A stretch of DNA of 64,000 bases from CAVTTH01 sp963737545. GTDB lineage: Bacteria; Verrucomicrobiota; Verrucomicrobiia; Chthoniobacterales; UBA10450. The position numbers and the translations under genes were made by a program. Positions 36,019 through 44,317 of this stretch are shown piece after piece. The notes beneath the pieces are model-generated. The model did not search any database and had not been told where the DNA came from. It saw only the letters and a program-made list of their open reading frames with translations. The stretch lies in NCBI GenBank assembly GCA_963737545.1, contig CAVTTH010000003.1, positions 930,001-994,000 of the forward strand. The letters run 5' to 3'. Numbering within the stretch: position 1 is the stretch's first letter; each line of letters begins with the position of its first letter.

Positions 36019-36033
36019 ATTGGACCTTAGTCG
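36019..36033 (-). promoter_or_regulatory. Conserved ATTGGAC-CTTAGTC box, site 2
   Basis: ATTGGACCTTAGTCG, about 108 bases before sulfatase 1. The surrounding 70 bases also align with the region upstream of sulfatase 3. Confidence 0.45.
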
Positions 36034-36110
36034 ACGAACGTCCCGCCTCAGTCGCCTTACTCCAACATTCATTTCGCCTTGCCAGGACCGAGATCGTAAT
36101 TTGCTTTCCC

Positions 36111-36133
36111 TGTAGCAGCGGTCTGCGAACCGT
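36111..36133 (+). repeat. TGTAGC-hairpin repeat, copy F (degenerate)
   Basis: TGTAGC, then GCGGTC-TGC-GAACCG. Also forms an inverted pair with copy E 28 bases away. Confidence 0.5.
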
Positions 36134-36160
36134 CGCAAACGCGCATTGTAGGAGAGCGTT

Positions 36161-36184
36161 CGGCGGTCACAGACCGCCGCTACA
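36161..36184 (-). repeat. TGTAGC-hairpin repeat, copy E
   Basis: On the minus strand TGTAG followed by CGGCGGTC-TGT-GACCGCCG, a perfect 8-bp stem with the family's TGT loop. Confidence 0.65.
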
Positions 36185-36223
36185 ATCTCTCAGCGTTTGG
36201 CTCCTCGAAGTTTTTCAACAATC

Positions 36224-38020
36224 TTACAGACGACCTTCGTCCCGCCATTGGCGCATTTGGACTTCGGCTTCCTCGGTCTTTTTCGGATCCAATCCGCCAT
36301 CGCGTCCGAAATAGAGAGTCTGCGATGGAAAAGCGAATCCAGTCCCGCTTTCCTTCACGATATCCATGACCTGGAGGAATATCTCTTCGCGAACGCTAAG
36401 AAATTCCGGCCGCTTCGTCGTCTTCACATAGGCGAACAATTCAATATCGAGCGATGAGGCGCCGAAATTGACAAACCTTACGCGGACACTGTCGGGCTGA
36501 ATTTTCGGATGACCGAGAAGCGCCTCCCGAATCTTGACCAGCAAATAACGCAGTTGTTCCGGGCTGGTCTCGTAGCGCACACCGATGACGGACTGGATCA
36601 ACATTTGATCGCGCTGGGAAAGACTCACTAACGGCATCTTCGAGAGCACCGCGTTAGGCATGGTCGTGAGCGCGCGATCTCGTCCCCGAATTCGCGTCGA
36701 GCGAATACCGATGGCTTCAACCGTTCCCTCATCATTGCCGTAGCGGCAGACGTCGCCAACCCGAATGGGTTTATCGGCAAACAGACTCAGACCGCCAATC
36801 AGATTCTCCATGGTCGGTTGAGCGGCGAGGGCGATGGCCAGTCCGCCGACACCCAGCCCGGCGACGATGCCATACACCGGCAGGCCCAACCGCTGGGCGC
36901 CCACTGCCAGCAGTCCCGCCGCGGCCACGATTCCCAGCAGGCGAGTGCAGATGCGAATGAGATGCGCGTCAATGCTCTCGGTATTGATTTTGGGTGTGGC
37001 GATGAGCGCTTCTGCCAGGACGGGCGCAATACGCCAGACAATCCAGGCGCCGGCCAGAAACATGATGGCGGCGGAAGCGAGCTCGATGACTTGGGCGACC
37101 CAACTAATCAAGTTGATTTGCGCGAGAGCGAGATAGGTGACAACCGGCGTCGCGAGGAGAAAAAACAGCGGCAACGCCAGGCGCGCCAGGGCCTGAAGGA
37201 ACGGCCTCTGGTCGCTAACCCGCCGAGAGAGGCGAGATACCGGTCTTAATAAGAGCACGCTGCAACCGAGGAGAAGGAAGAAGGCGATCCATTTCCACAC
37301 CGATTGCCGTGCGATCGGGGCACGAAGCCATGGGGGAAGCGCTTTGATCCAGGCAAAGGGAATCATCCAGCCTCCACTGCTGATGGTTATTTCCCTGAAA
37401 TACTCGAGCGGGACCGGGCGTGCATAAGGCAATTTGCGCACGCGCTCGTAGAATTCGTCCGCTCGGGCGACAGTCCCGGCGCTGAATAGAAACTCTCCGC
37501 TGCGCGGTCCGCTCTTCGCGCGCTCGATCACGATTTCCGTGTTCGGGATCACCCAACGCTCGGCCTTGGCGCCGGAGAATCCGCTCAATTGGGCGGCGTC
37601 CGGGATCTGTTCAAACAGCGGAAGCTGAATCCGGCTCAACGTATCGTACAAAGCGCTCGCCGCCGACGGGCCACCTTTTAGACGAGCCGCTGGCGGCATC
37701 TCGGTCAAGTCGAGGCATTTTATGATGGGTCCTGCCAGCGAATAAAGGTGGGCAAATTTTGTGCGCGATGGGGATGGCAGGTAATCCTGTGCGAGGTAGG
37801 CGCCGACGGCATCGCCGGCCTCGAGGAATGTTTGCAACGTGGCGCGCGGACTCGACAGATCGGCAGGCTTGAGGGGAAGCTCTGGCTCCTGACCCAGGGC
37901 GGGTGTGGCAAGGCAAAAAAACGCCAGGGAGATGGTCAGTCGACGAAAGACATTGCTCGAGACGCCGAAAGCCCTAACGACTGGTTCAGTCGCAAACTCG
38001 AGGAAGGCGAGTGTTGGCAT
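36224..38020 (-). CDS. MscS-family mechanosensitive channel, 598 aa
   Basis: N-terminal signal or anchor (RRLTISLAFFCLATPALGQ), a periplasmic domain to about 230, then several membrane helices. The pore helix and beta domain of MscS follow: GLPVYGIVAGLGVGGLAIAL, then MENLIGGLSLFADKPIRVGD and TRIRGRDRALTTMPNAVLSK. The C-terminal cytoplasmic domain ends in SQTLYFGRD. Opens on membrane tension to release osmolytes on hypo-osmotic shock. Contains both orientations of the TCGTTAGG-type motif (36652, 37973). Confidence 0.88.
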   Translation of the reverse strand: MPTLAFLEFATEPVVRAFGVSSNVFRRLTISLAFFCLATPALGQEPELPLKPADLSSPRATLQTFLEAGDAVGAYLAQDYLPSPSRTKFAHLYSLAGPIIKCLDLTEMPPAARLKGGPSAASALYDTLSRIQLPLFEQIPDAAQLSGFSGAKAERWVIPNTEIVIERAKSGPRSGEFLFSAGTVARADEFYERVRKLPYARPVPLEYFREITISSGGWMIPFAWIKALPPWLRAPIARQSVWKWIAFFLLLGCSVLLLRPVSRLSRRVSDQRPFLQALARLALPLFFLLATPVVTYLALAQINLISWVAQVIELASAAIMFLAGAWIVWRIAPVLAEALIATPKINTESIDAHLIRICTRLLGIVAAAGLLAVGAQRLGLPVYGIVAGLGVGGLAIALAAQPTMENLIGGLSLFADKPIRVGDVCRYGNDEGTVEAIGIRSTRIRGRDRALTTMPNAVLSKMPLVSLSQRDQMLIQSVIGVRYETSPEQLRYLLVKIREALLGHPKIQPDSVRVRFVNFGASSLDIELFAYVKTTKRPEFLSVREEIFLQVMDIVKESGTGFAFPSQTLYFGRDGGLDPKKTEEAEVQMRQWRDEGRL

Positions 38021-38179
38021 CTTGTCTCTTTGTTTGTGTACGTCAGGCAGGGCCAGATTGCGACCAGGAAATCGCCGGGAGTTAGAACTTGCCCGCCTCT
38101 TCCGCTTCTTAAATGGAGGATCTCGAACCGCGCCGTGGATGTCCTGGTGCGTCCAGACCGAGGGAACGAATCCTAATTC

Positions 38180-38728
38180 CTATCGCACAACGCCAACCCC
38201 GCGAGCACCGGCCCCGACACCGTGAAAACCGGGACCAACACCGCCGCCCACACCAATCCAATCAATGAACAATGCGGTTGCCCCGCCGGCCTTGGGCATC
38301 GTACCACTGATCATCTTGTAGTGGTAGACAAGGTCTTTCCCGTCAATAACCGGATGGCTGATCTCGACCACGGCCAGTGTGTTTTCATGGCTCCCCGACT
38401 CATAGACGGATAGCGTGGCGTTAGGCGGGTCGCTGCTGAAGTTGTCCGGGCCTTCCTGTGCTTTCCATTCGTCCATATAGGCAGGCATCGTAAGGTGCCC
38501 GGCAACGCGCACCGGCCGATCGGAGAAGTAAAGCGTCTGCTGGCCGACATTGACGAGTCGCAGGGTGTTGCCGTCAGCCTTGAGGTCGTCGGCCGTTTGC
38601 ACGAACATCAGTTGGATCTTGCTTTGGTCGGTTTTCTTCTGGTCCTCGGCTTTGCCTGTGGGCAAAACCGAGAGGATGAGCGCGCCGGTCAGCGCGATGA
38701 GTTTATTCAAATTGCAGTACGTTTTCAT
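38180..38728 (-). CDS. Secreted hypothetical protein, 182 aa
   Basis: Signal peptide (LNKLIALTGALILSVLPTGKA). The mature part looks like a small beta-sandwich (LRLVNVGQQTLYFSDRPVRV, GHLTMPAYMDEWKAQEG, DLVYHYKMISGTMPKAGG) and the C-terminus is Gly/Val-rich (FIDWIGVGGGVGPGFHGVGA). I do not recognise a named family. Stand-alone minus-strand gene between the MscS gene and an outer-membrane protein gene. Confidence 0.7.
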   Translation of the reverse strand: MKTYCNLNKLIALTGALILSVLPTGKAEDQKKTDQSKIQLMFVQTADDLKADGNTLRLVNVGQQTLYFSDRPVRVAGHLTMPAYMDEWKAQEGPDNFSSDPPNATLSVYESGSHENTLAVVEISHPVIDGKDLVYHYKMISGTMPKAGGATALFIDWIGVGGGVGPGFHGVGAGARGVGVVR

Positions 38729-38804
38729 AGTTTGATCCTATAGTTTCAGGTCTTGGCCCACTGATTATGGCTGCCAGTTCGTCCCATAAGTTGGTCGGAG
38801 CCTA

Positions 38805-39536
38805 CTAAAAATGGAAACGGAAGCCCGCGCCTAACAACTGTTGGTTGAGTTCACGGCTGTTGTCGAAGTTGCTGTTGTAGCTGGTATATTGCAGGAACTT
38901 GTATTCAAGGAAGACGCTGGTCTTGGGGTTAAAATAGTAATCGGCTCCGGCCACGATCTGCCAGGCGAAGCCGGAAGCATTGCCGTTTCCGTTGAACTGG
39001 AAGCCATTGAAGTTAAGACCGGGGGTTTCGGCAAAGTAACCACCGATGCCAGCGCCAATGTAGGGCTGGAATCTTTGATTGCCGAACTTGACGATGCCGT
39101 TGGTCATAAAAGCGCCCGAGTTGATATTGATGCTTGAGCTGCTGGTCTGGGTGATCACGCCGTTGACCACGAGCGTGGAATCAGCGCCGCTTTTCCATCC
39201 GTTGTAAAACATGTCTTCTTCGAGGGCGAAGCGGACCGTGCCGGTTCCGAAAACGTAACCGAGTTTGAGACCGCCAAAGAAACCGGCATCATTCTTGGGA
39301 TCGATGGTCAGAATGTCCCCATTAAGGTTGGAGAAGGTTCTGGTTCCGCCGCGGTCTTGATAGATGTTGGCTCCGAGCTCGACCGCCGCGTAAAAGCCCG
39401 TCCCGTAAATCACCGGGGCCGGCGCGACGTTCTTGTATTCAACCGGCGCCGGGCCGGCTTGCAGGGAAACGGCCAGAAATGCGGCCATGATTGGTGCCAG
39501 AACTAATTTTCTCGAGAGAGATAGATGTTTGTTCAT
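38805..39536 (-). CDS. Outer-membrane beta-barrel protein, 243 aa
   Basis: Signal peptide to about residue 27, then alternating aromatic/small-residue strands (GFYAAVELGANIYQDRGG, FFGGLKLGYVFGTGTVRFAL, FQPYIGAGIGGYFAET, TSVFLEYKFLQYTSY) and a C-terminal aromatic GAGFRFHF, the outer-membrane insertion signal. OmpA/OmpW-like eight-strand barrel by size. Function unknown. Confidence 0.78.
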   Translation of the reverse strand: MNKHLSLSRKLVLAPIMAAFLAVSLQAGPAPVEYKNVAPAPVIYGTGFYAAVELGANIYQDRGGTRTFSNLNGDILTIDPKNDAGFFGGLKLGYVFGTGTVRFALEEDMFYNGWKSGADSTLVVNGVITQTSSSSININSGAFMTNGIVKFGNQRFQPYIGAGIGGYFAETPGLNFNGFQFNGNGNASGFAWQIVAGADYYFNPKTSVFLEYKFLQYTSYNSNFDNSRELNQQLLGAGFRFHF

Positions 39537-39661
39537 ATGTTAAGAGTAGTGGTTTATGAGACTTGGTCAATGTTTGTTTGTCGGTGAGACTATGGGCTTG
39601 CGATTTGCGTGCTTTGCATTTCTTGGGAAAGACCAACCGTTTCTTGTCCGAGCATACGCCC

Positions 39662-39795
39662 GCATCTTCTGATCAGGATTGCGGATTCTTGATCGGCCGG
39701 GTCAGGTTGAGAAAATCAGGCGAGTTGTCGGCGACGCGGGTGCGAGCATCGATCAGGCGGCGAGCCTTCGAACTCAGCAATGGAAAGTCCATCAA
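39662..39795 (-). pseudogene. Remnant of the DUF4105 gene 3' end
   Basis: Codes KARRLIDARTRVADNSPDF, matching KARSLIDARARAADDSPDF at the end of the DUF4105 protein (40515-41525); GCATCTTCTGA starts both copies just past the stop codon. The remnant lacks about 25 bases near the stop. Together with the intact gene it brackets the small gene at 39997. The rest of 39537-39996 shows nothing recognisable. Confidence 0.7.
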
Positions 39796-39996
39796 TTGCG
39801 ATCCATGTGCCGCTCAACTTGAGGAATTTACGTTCTCACGGCTACGTCGGCTCAGTTTTTCGCGTGCCGCTTGAATAGATGGTAGCGGAATCCAGTCCAA
39901 TTTGGATCGGCGCAAGTTCTCGAAAGAACATCCGCTGAGCCCACCTCTCGCGAACATGAAGGTGGTAATTGTAAATCCAAACAAGAAGGGAAATAT

Positions 39997-40360
39997 ATGA
40001 AAAAGAGCATTCTAATTCTCGACCTGCGCTGCGATCGCGCCTCTGGCCTTCGCGCAGACGACCACGACTGAAGAGACGGTCACAAAGCGCGGTCTACTCG
40101 GTTCAAAAACGGAAACGACCGTGACCACGACTACGGATGACGGCACCGTGACAACCTTCACGCCCGGGAGCAGACTAGTCGTGAAACGAGTGGGTCTGGC
40201 GGAACCGGTAACTTACACGCTGGGCAAAACGGTGGAGTACGTGGATTCCGCCGGACGAGTGATCGACGTCAAGATGATCAAGCCCGGAGCCAGGGTCCAT
40301 GTCTATTATGACAGGGACGGAAACGCGGAGGTCGTCCGCCGCGTAGTAGTCGTTCAATAA
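39997..40360 (+). CDS. Small secreted hypothetical protein, about 120 aa, one frame break
   Basis: ATG at 39997 (MKKSILIL), then after removing one G near 40021 the frame continues TCAAIAPLAFAQTTTTEETV, a normal signal peptide, and runs to QYYDRD-like HVYYDRDGNAEVVRRVVVVQ. Thr-rich early part, then GRVIDVKMIKPGARVHVYY, perhaps a small OB/beta domain. GGAAA-type SD just upstream. Not a family I can name. A good terminator follows. Confidence 0.65.
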
Positions 40361-40382
40361 GCGGGTGTCGGTTAGTCGAAAG

Positions 40383-40420
40383 CCGCAGAGTTTCTCGGTG
40401 AGACTCTGCGGCGTTTCATT
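40383..40420 (+). terminator. Rho-independent terminator
   Basis: CCGCAGAGT (40383-40391) pairs with ACTCTGCGG (40403-40411), followed by CGTTTCATTTT. It ends the small gene at 39997-40360. Confidence 0.75.
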
Positions 40421-40514
40421 TTCTGTCCTGGTTTCACCTCGGCGCTGACTTCGTCTGCAAGGCTAATTGCCGGTGACGTCAGTCGAAGTCCAATCATTGC
40501 ATCTTCTGACCGGA

Positions 40515-41525
40515 TCAAGGTTTTTGATCGCTCGGGAGCATTCCAGGCAGACCTTCGCGGATCAGTTTTGAAAAATCGGGCGAGTCGTCGGCAGCGCGGG
40601 CGCGGGCGTCGATCAGGCTGCGAGCCTTCAGTTCGGCAAAAGGGAGTCCGCCGCTAACAATGAGGTGACGTTCATACATCATTTCGTCGCCTTTGCCGTT
40701 GAGCAGGATGCGCCAGTCCCACGGCAAGCGCTCGTTAGGCGGATGCTGGGTGCGGATGCTGGTGGTGCAGTTGGTCGTGATGGCGTTATACCAGCGCGGT
40801 TTGTTCCGGAGAGCATTAAGCGAACGGATGTATTCAAGGAATCGTTCGCGTGCCTGCGCCGGCGAAATGGTCGTGCGGTAAAGATAGATGTCTTCGTTGC
40901 GGTAGTTTGTCCGCAAACGAATGACGTCGCGTTCATCGGCCACGATGTAGATGAGTTCGAACTGCCGGTAAAGCCCGCCGATGGTCGAATAGGTTTGACC
41001 GAGCTTCTTGCGAATCTCGATCGAGAAACAGAGCGGCGCCGCGTCCGCGAATTGGAAGCTTGCAATGGGATGCGCGATCCAGGGCGATCCCCAGTAATCG
41101 ATCGCGAGATCGATGCCGGTGATCTGCGAGAGGCGGACGGTGCGCGTCTCCCAATGCGGGGTGTAGTCGATCTCGGTCCGATAATCGCAGTTGCGGACGT
41201 TGTGCAGCATCACCTCGTCTCCTTGGATATCAGCCCAAGCTGTCTCGGCCACGTCCGGCTGCCAGTCGCTCTCATTGGTGGGCCAAAGAGTCAGCCACCA
41301 GATAAGCACGCCGGCAAAGAGCGTGAGGAAGACGCCCAGTTTTCGCCAGAGTGGCCTAACGAATAAGAGAATGGCCACAAACGCGATCGCAAGTAGTGCA
41401 GCGGCTGGCCTGTTGCTCGCTCCGAAAGGTCCGTCGAACCAGACGGCGCCGAAAGCCCAGGCGACGCCGACGAGGCCAACAACTGTGAAGAGGAAACCGC
41501 CAAGCCAGTAGCTCAGGCGCTTCAT
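40515..41525 (-). CDS. DUF4105 (Lnb N-terminal-like) membrane protein, 336 aa
   Basis: Two N-terminal membrane segments pairs (LGGFLFTVVGLVGVAWAFGA; LLAIAFVAILLFVRPLWRKL, VFLTLFAGVLIWWLTL), then a periplasmic domain with ISPAQARERFLEYIRSLNAL and YNAITTNCTTSI; the conserved Asn-Cys-Thr-Thr is the presumed papain-like active site of DUF4105. Probably an envelope cysteine hydrolase or transferase. Its 3' end is partly duplicated at 39662-39795. Two TCGTTAGG motifs lie within it, in opposite orientations (40733, 41355). Confidence 0.82.
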   Translation of the reverse strand: MKRLSYWLGGFLFTVVGLVGVAWAFGAVWFDGPFGASNRPAAALLAIAFVAILLFVRPLWRKLGVFLTLFAGVLIWWLTLWPTNESDWQPDVAETAWADIQGDEVMLHNVRNCDYRTEIDYTPHWETRTVRLSQITGIDLAIDYWGSPWIAHPIASFQFADAAPLCFSIEIRKKLGQTYSTIGGLYRQFELIYIVADERDVIRLRTNYRNEDIYLYRTTISPAQARERFLEYIRSLNALRNKPRWYNAITTNCTTSIRTQHPPNERLPWDWRILLNGKGDEMMYERHLIVSGGLPFAELKARSLIDARARAADDSPDFSKLIREGLPGMLPSDQKP

Positions 41526-41583
41526 TCTGGCGAAATTAGTTGGCGCCGCGCCGGATTGTCGGAGATCAGAAAACGGAAATCCG

Positions 41584-42516
41584 CTAGAAGTTGAAGGTCA
41601 CGCCGACCTCCGGGCCGTAAAACCAGCCGCGAGCGTTCACGTTGCCGTTGGCACCGAGATCCTGCCATTGTCCACGGGCGCGATAGCCGAAGTCGAGGTA
41701 GATGTTGCGCCAGGCCTCCCAGGCGAGGGCCGTTTCCAGATCGCAGTCCCAATTGTTCGCGGTGACCACGCCAAAACCACCGACATCGCCACGGAGTATG
41801 GCATTAACCTTCGGGCCCAACACCCAGGTGCTCTTTAAGCCGATCATTGGTTCGACGAAAGCCCGGCTCTTGTCGCTGGTGAAATTAGTCGTCTGTCCGA
41901 TCTCGCCAATATTGGCTGATTCTACGATCGTGATCGTGCCATCCACATCGTCGCCTATCCAGTTGACGCGACCGCCGCCATAGAGCACGAAGGAGACACT
42001 GGAGGTCGGGCTCAGTGACGCTGTGCCGAGCTTGAACTGCGGTCCGAAATTGAACTCCCCTGCATGAAAGCGACTCGTTACGCTCGAAGAGAGGGTGATA
42101 TCGGCTCTATCGCGAAATACGAGCCTGGAATGATTGCGATCGACCGTGGATTTGCCCCAGATATAATAGCCATCGAGGAATCCGCCCCAGCGCCCTTTCC
42201 ACGCCTCGAGGCGGCCTCCGAGCGACAGAACGTAGAAGTTGCTGCTAAACTTGCCCAGCGTCTCCCACCAGGGTTGGATCACGGAAATGTTGCCGCCGAT
42301 CGTGCGATTGCCGATCGTCACATCCGGCACCGAAAATTCGATATTCACCGTAGGCAGGAAAACATAGGGAGTGATGGAAAACTGCCACTCGTCCGGGCTG
42401 GCGGGCGTTACTTGCTTGTCAACACGGATGTCTTTTGGATCCTGCTGGCTATAGCCCGCTGAGGCCGTCAGGAGACAGAGGAACGCTACGACGACTGACT
42501 GACGCAGTGATTTCAT
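41584..42516 (-). CDS. Outer-membrane barrel-like protein, 310 aa
   Basis: Signal peptide (VVVAFLCLLTASAGYSQ), then WQFSITPYVFLPTVNIEFSV and many amphipathic strands (GRLEAWKGRWGGFLDGYYIW, YLDFGYRARGQWQDLG), ending YGPEVGVTFNF. Resembles the DUF481/OmpV-like group of barrels of unknown role. It is 58 bases upstream of the DUF4105 gene on the same strand, so possibly co-transcribed. Confidence 0.72.
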   Translation of the reverse strand: MKSLRQSVVVAFLCLLTASAGYSQQDPKDIRVDKQVTPASPDEWQFSITPYVFLPTVNIEFSVPDVTIGNRTIGGNISVIQPWWETLGKFSSNFYVLSLGGRLEAWKGRWGGFLDGYYIWGKSTVDRNHSRLVFRDRADITLSSSVTSRFHAGEFNFGPQFKLGTASLSPTSSVSFVLYGGGRVNWIGDDVDGTITIVESANIGEIGQTTNFTSDKSRAFVEPMIGLKSTWVLGPKVNAILRGDVGGFGVVTANNWDCDLETALAWEAWRNIYLDFGYRARGQWQDLGANGNVNARGWFYGPEVGVTFNF

Positions 42517-42753
42517 GGTTGGTTAAGGGCTGGCTTTGGACCTGGGGATTTTGTTGTTTCGAGAAGGTGACTCTACAGGGAAGGCCGCTCACTTCAAGCA
42601 CGCTCGTTGAGTTCATGTCATCATTCATGTTCGCTGGCATGACCCGCAATGTAATGAATCTTTTGTGGGTCGGGATGGCGGCGCGAACCGCTGATGGCGG
42701 TTCTGCTTGTGAAAAACATTGACCTCGATCCGAAATCGTTGCTCGATGGGGAC

Positions 42754-42861
42754 ATGAAAACCAAAACCATTGCACTAAGCTTGGGCTTAGTTTTAGTCGC
42801 TGGGGCGTTGCACGCGGGCGATCAATTGATGGGCACGTGGAAGCTAAACGAATCTCGTTAG
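42754..42861 (+). pseudogene. Truncated gene for a small secreted protein, 35 codons
   Basis: MKTKTIALSLGLVLVAGALH is a signal peptide, and QLMGTWKLNESR is how a family of lipocalin-sized secreted proteins begins its mature domain. It stops there: the stop TAG is part of TCGTTAGG (42855-42862). Nothing downstream in any frame continues the family. The flanks (42517-42753) hold no other gene that I can see. Confidence 0.5.
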
Positions 42862-42904
42862 GTAATGACAATGCCTTGGTTTAAAAAGAAGATCGGAACC
42901 CAGC

Positions 42905-43748
42905 ATGCCAATCCTCGAGAAGACAATTCGCCTTGTCGCCGTTGCCCTTGCCGTGCTCTTCATCGGCCTGAGCCTCGGCGGCATCTTCGGCGCATGGTTC
43001 GTTGATCGCAAGGCCACCGACGTCGCGCTGAAGGGGTTTGGCCTCATCGAGACGGGGGTCGGAGTGATCGATGCCGGAGTGGGCCGAGTGGACGACCTTA
43101 TCGCGACGAGCCGGACGGAAGTGCGGCAGGCCTCCGAGACCATCACCGCCGCCGGCGCACAGGCGCAGGCGAACAGCCCCGTGCTCAACGCGCTGAACGA
43201 GCGCCTGGAGACGAGTCTGGCACCACGCATCACGCAGATGCAGCAGCTGCTGGCTCCGGTACGGGAAGCGGTCGGGAACGTCGGCAATGCAGTGAGCCTG
43301 CTGAATTCGCTGCCGATCATCGCCGACCGCGCTCCGCGGCTGGCGGCGCTGGACGAGGCCTTTAACCGGCTCGAAGAACTGTCCGCGGACGCGACCCAGT
43401 TGCGCAGGCACACTGCGGGCACTGGTCGCGGCGCAGAAGAGCGATGTCAACACCGAGACGGTTGCTGCGCTCAGCGGGCTCACGCAACGAATCGACACCC
43501 GGCTGGGCGAGGTGCAGGCCAACGTTCAGGGGGTGAAGGTGGACATCGCGGCGTTGCAGGTTCGGCTGGACACGCGCAAGTCACGGCTGCTTTTCATTTT
43601 CAACCTGGTGGCGTTGCTGTCGACGCTGATGCTGGTCTGGGTCGTTTACACCCAGATCGTCGTTATTCAGCACCACTGGGTCCGCTTGCGGCGGCCCACG
43701 GCCAAACCGGGGTCCGGAGGCGACGAGCCAGCACCGACCGCCGGATAA
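42905..43748 (+). CDS. Membrane protein with coiled-coil periplasmic or cytoplasmic loop, one frame break
   Basis: An N-terminal membrane helix (VALAVLFIGLSLGGIFGAWF) and a C-terminal one (LLFIFNLVALLSTLMLVWVV) flank about 190 residues of helical, Ala/Leu/Gln-rich sequence (ALNERLETSLAPRITQMQQL, GLTQRIDTRLGEVQANVQGV). The break near 43412 is repaired by removing one base in CGCAGGCACAC. About 280 aa. No known family assigned; methyl-accepting-like topology without a signalling tip. Confidence 0.65.
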
Positions 43749-43884
43749 GCCGGCGGACTGGGGTCTTGTCCAAGAGATTTTGAACAATGCCTATTGGTCG
43801 TTAGGCTAAGTCGCCATAGCACGAAGCTTTACCGGGACCCGTTCATGTCGCTCTGTTCCAAGAGACACCCTTTGCTCGCCGCTG

Positions 43885-43904
43885 TGTGACATTTCTGTGT
43901 CACA
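43885..43904. promoter_or_regulatory. Inverted repeat TGTGACA-N6-TGTCACA
   Basis: Perfect 7-base arms. It resembles a CRP-like palindrome but the spacing between TGTGA and TCACA is 10, not 6. It lies between two convergent genes (ends 43748 and 43954), so promoter function is doubtful; an operator, or an RNA hairpin, is equally possible. Confidence 0.3.
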
Positions 43905-43953
43905 AATCCGCCTTGAGCGCGCTCGTAGCCTGTTCTTCCAGGTCTTCGTGTCC

Positions 43954-44292
43954 TTATCTCTGGTTAATGTTCTTAGCCAGAAGGATCGTCAGGATCGTGT
44001 GCAGGACGACCGCCGGCCACAAAAGGATGCCGGCGAAACCGAGGGCCAAGCCGGCGTAGGCGAGATAGAGCGCGATGGCCGCGCCGTAGATCAACATGCC
44101 GAGCCGCGGCGGGCCCGGCCAGCAGGCGATTCCTAATGCAATCAAAGCAATGCCCAATGCCCGCGCGACCACGACGGCGACGCCGCCAAGTTCCGCGCCA
44201 AGCAACAACCGCCCGACTAACGACGGGACAATCACCAACCCCGCGCCAGTCGCGGCTTCACTGATCGCAGCGAATATCAGCGCCTTTTTCAT
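43954..44292 (-). CDS. Small four-helix membrane protein, 112 aa
   Basis: Four hydrophobic segments (LIFAAISEAATGAGLVIVPS; VVVARALGIALIALGIACWP; MLIYGAAIALYLAYAGLAL; LLWPAVVLHTILTILLA). Such proteins are found as uncharacterised integral membrane proteins. Starts 25 bases after the stop of sulfatase 2 on the same strand and may be co-transcribed. Confidence 0.65.
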   Translation of the reverse strand: MKKALIFAAISEAATGAGLVIVPSLVGRLLLGAELGGVAVVVARALGIALIALGIACWPGPPRLGMLIYGAAIALYLAYAGLALGFAGILLWPAVVLHTILTILLAKNINQR

Positions 44293-44317
44293 CGCCTCTA
44301 TTTCCGGTCGTCGCGCG

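Noticed and set aside
43885..43904. CRP-binding site
   Set aside because: Half-sites fit but the spacing is 10 rather than 6, and it lies between convergent gene ends.
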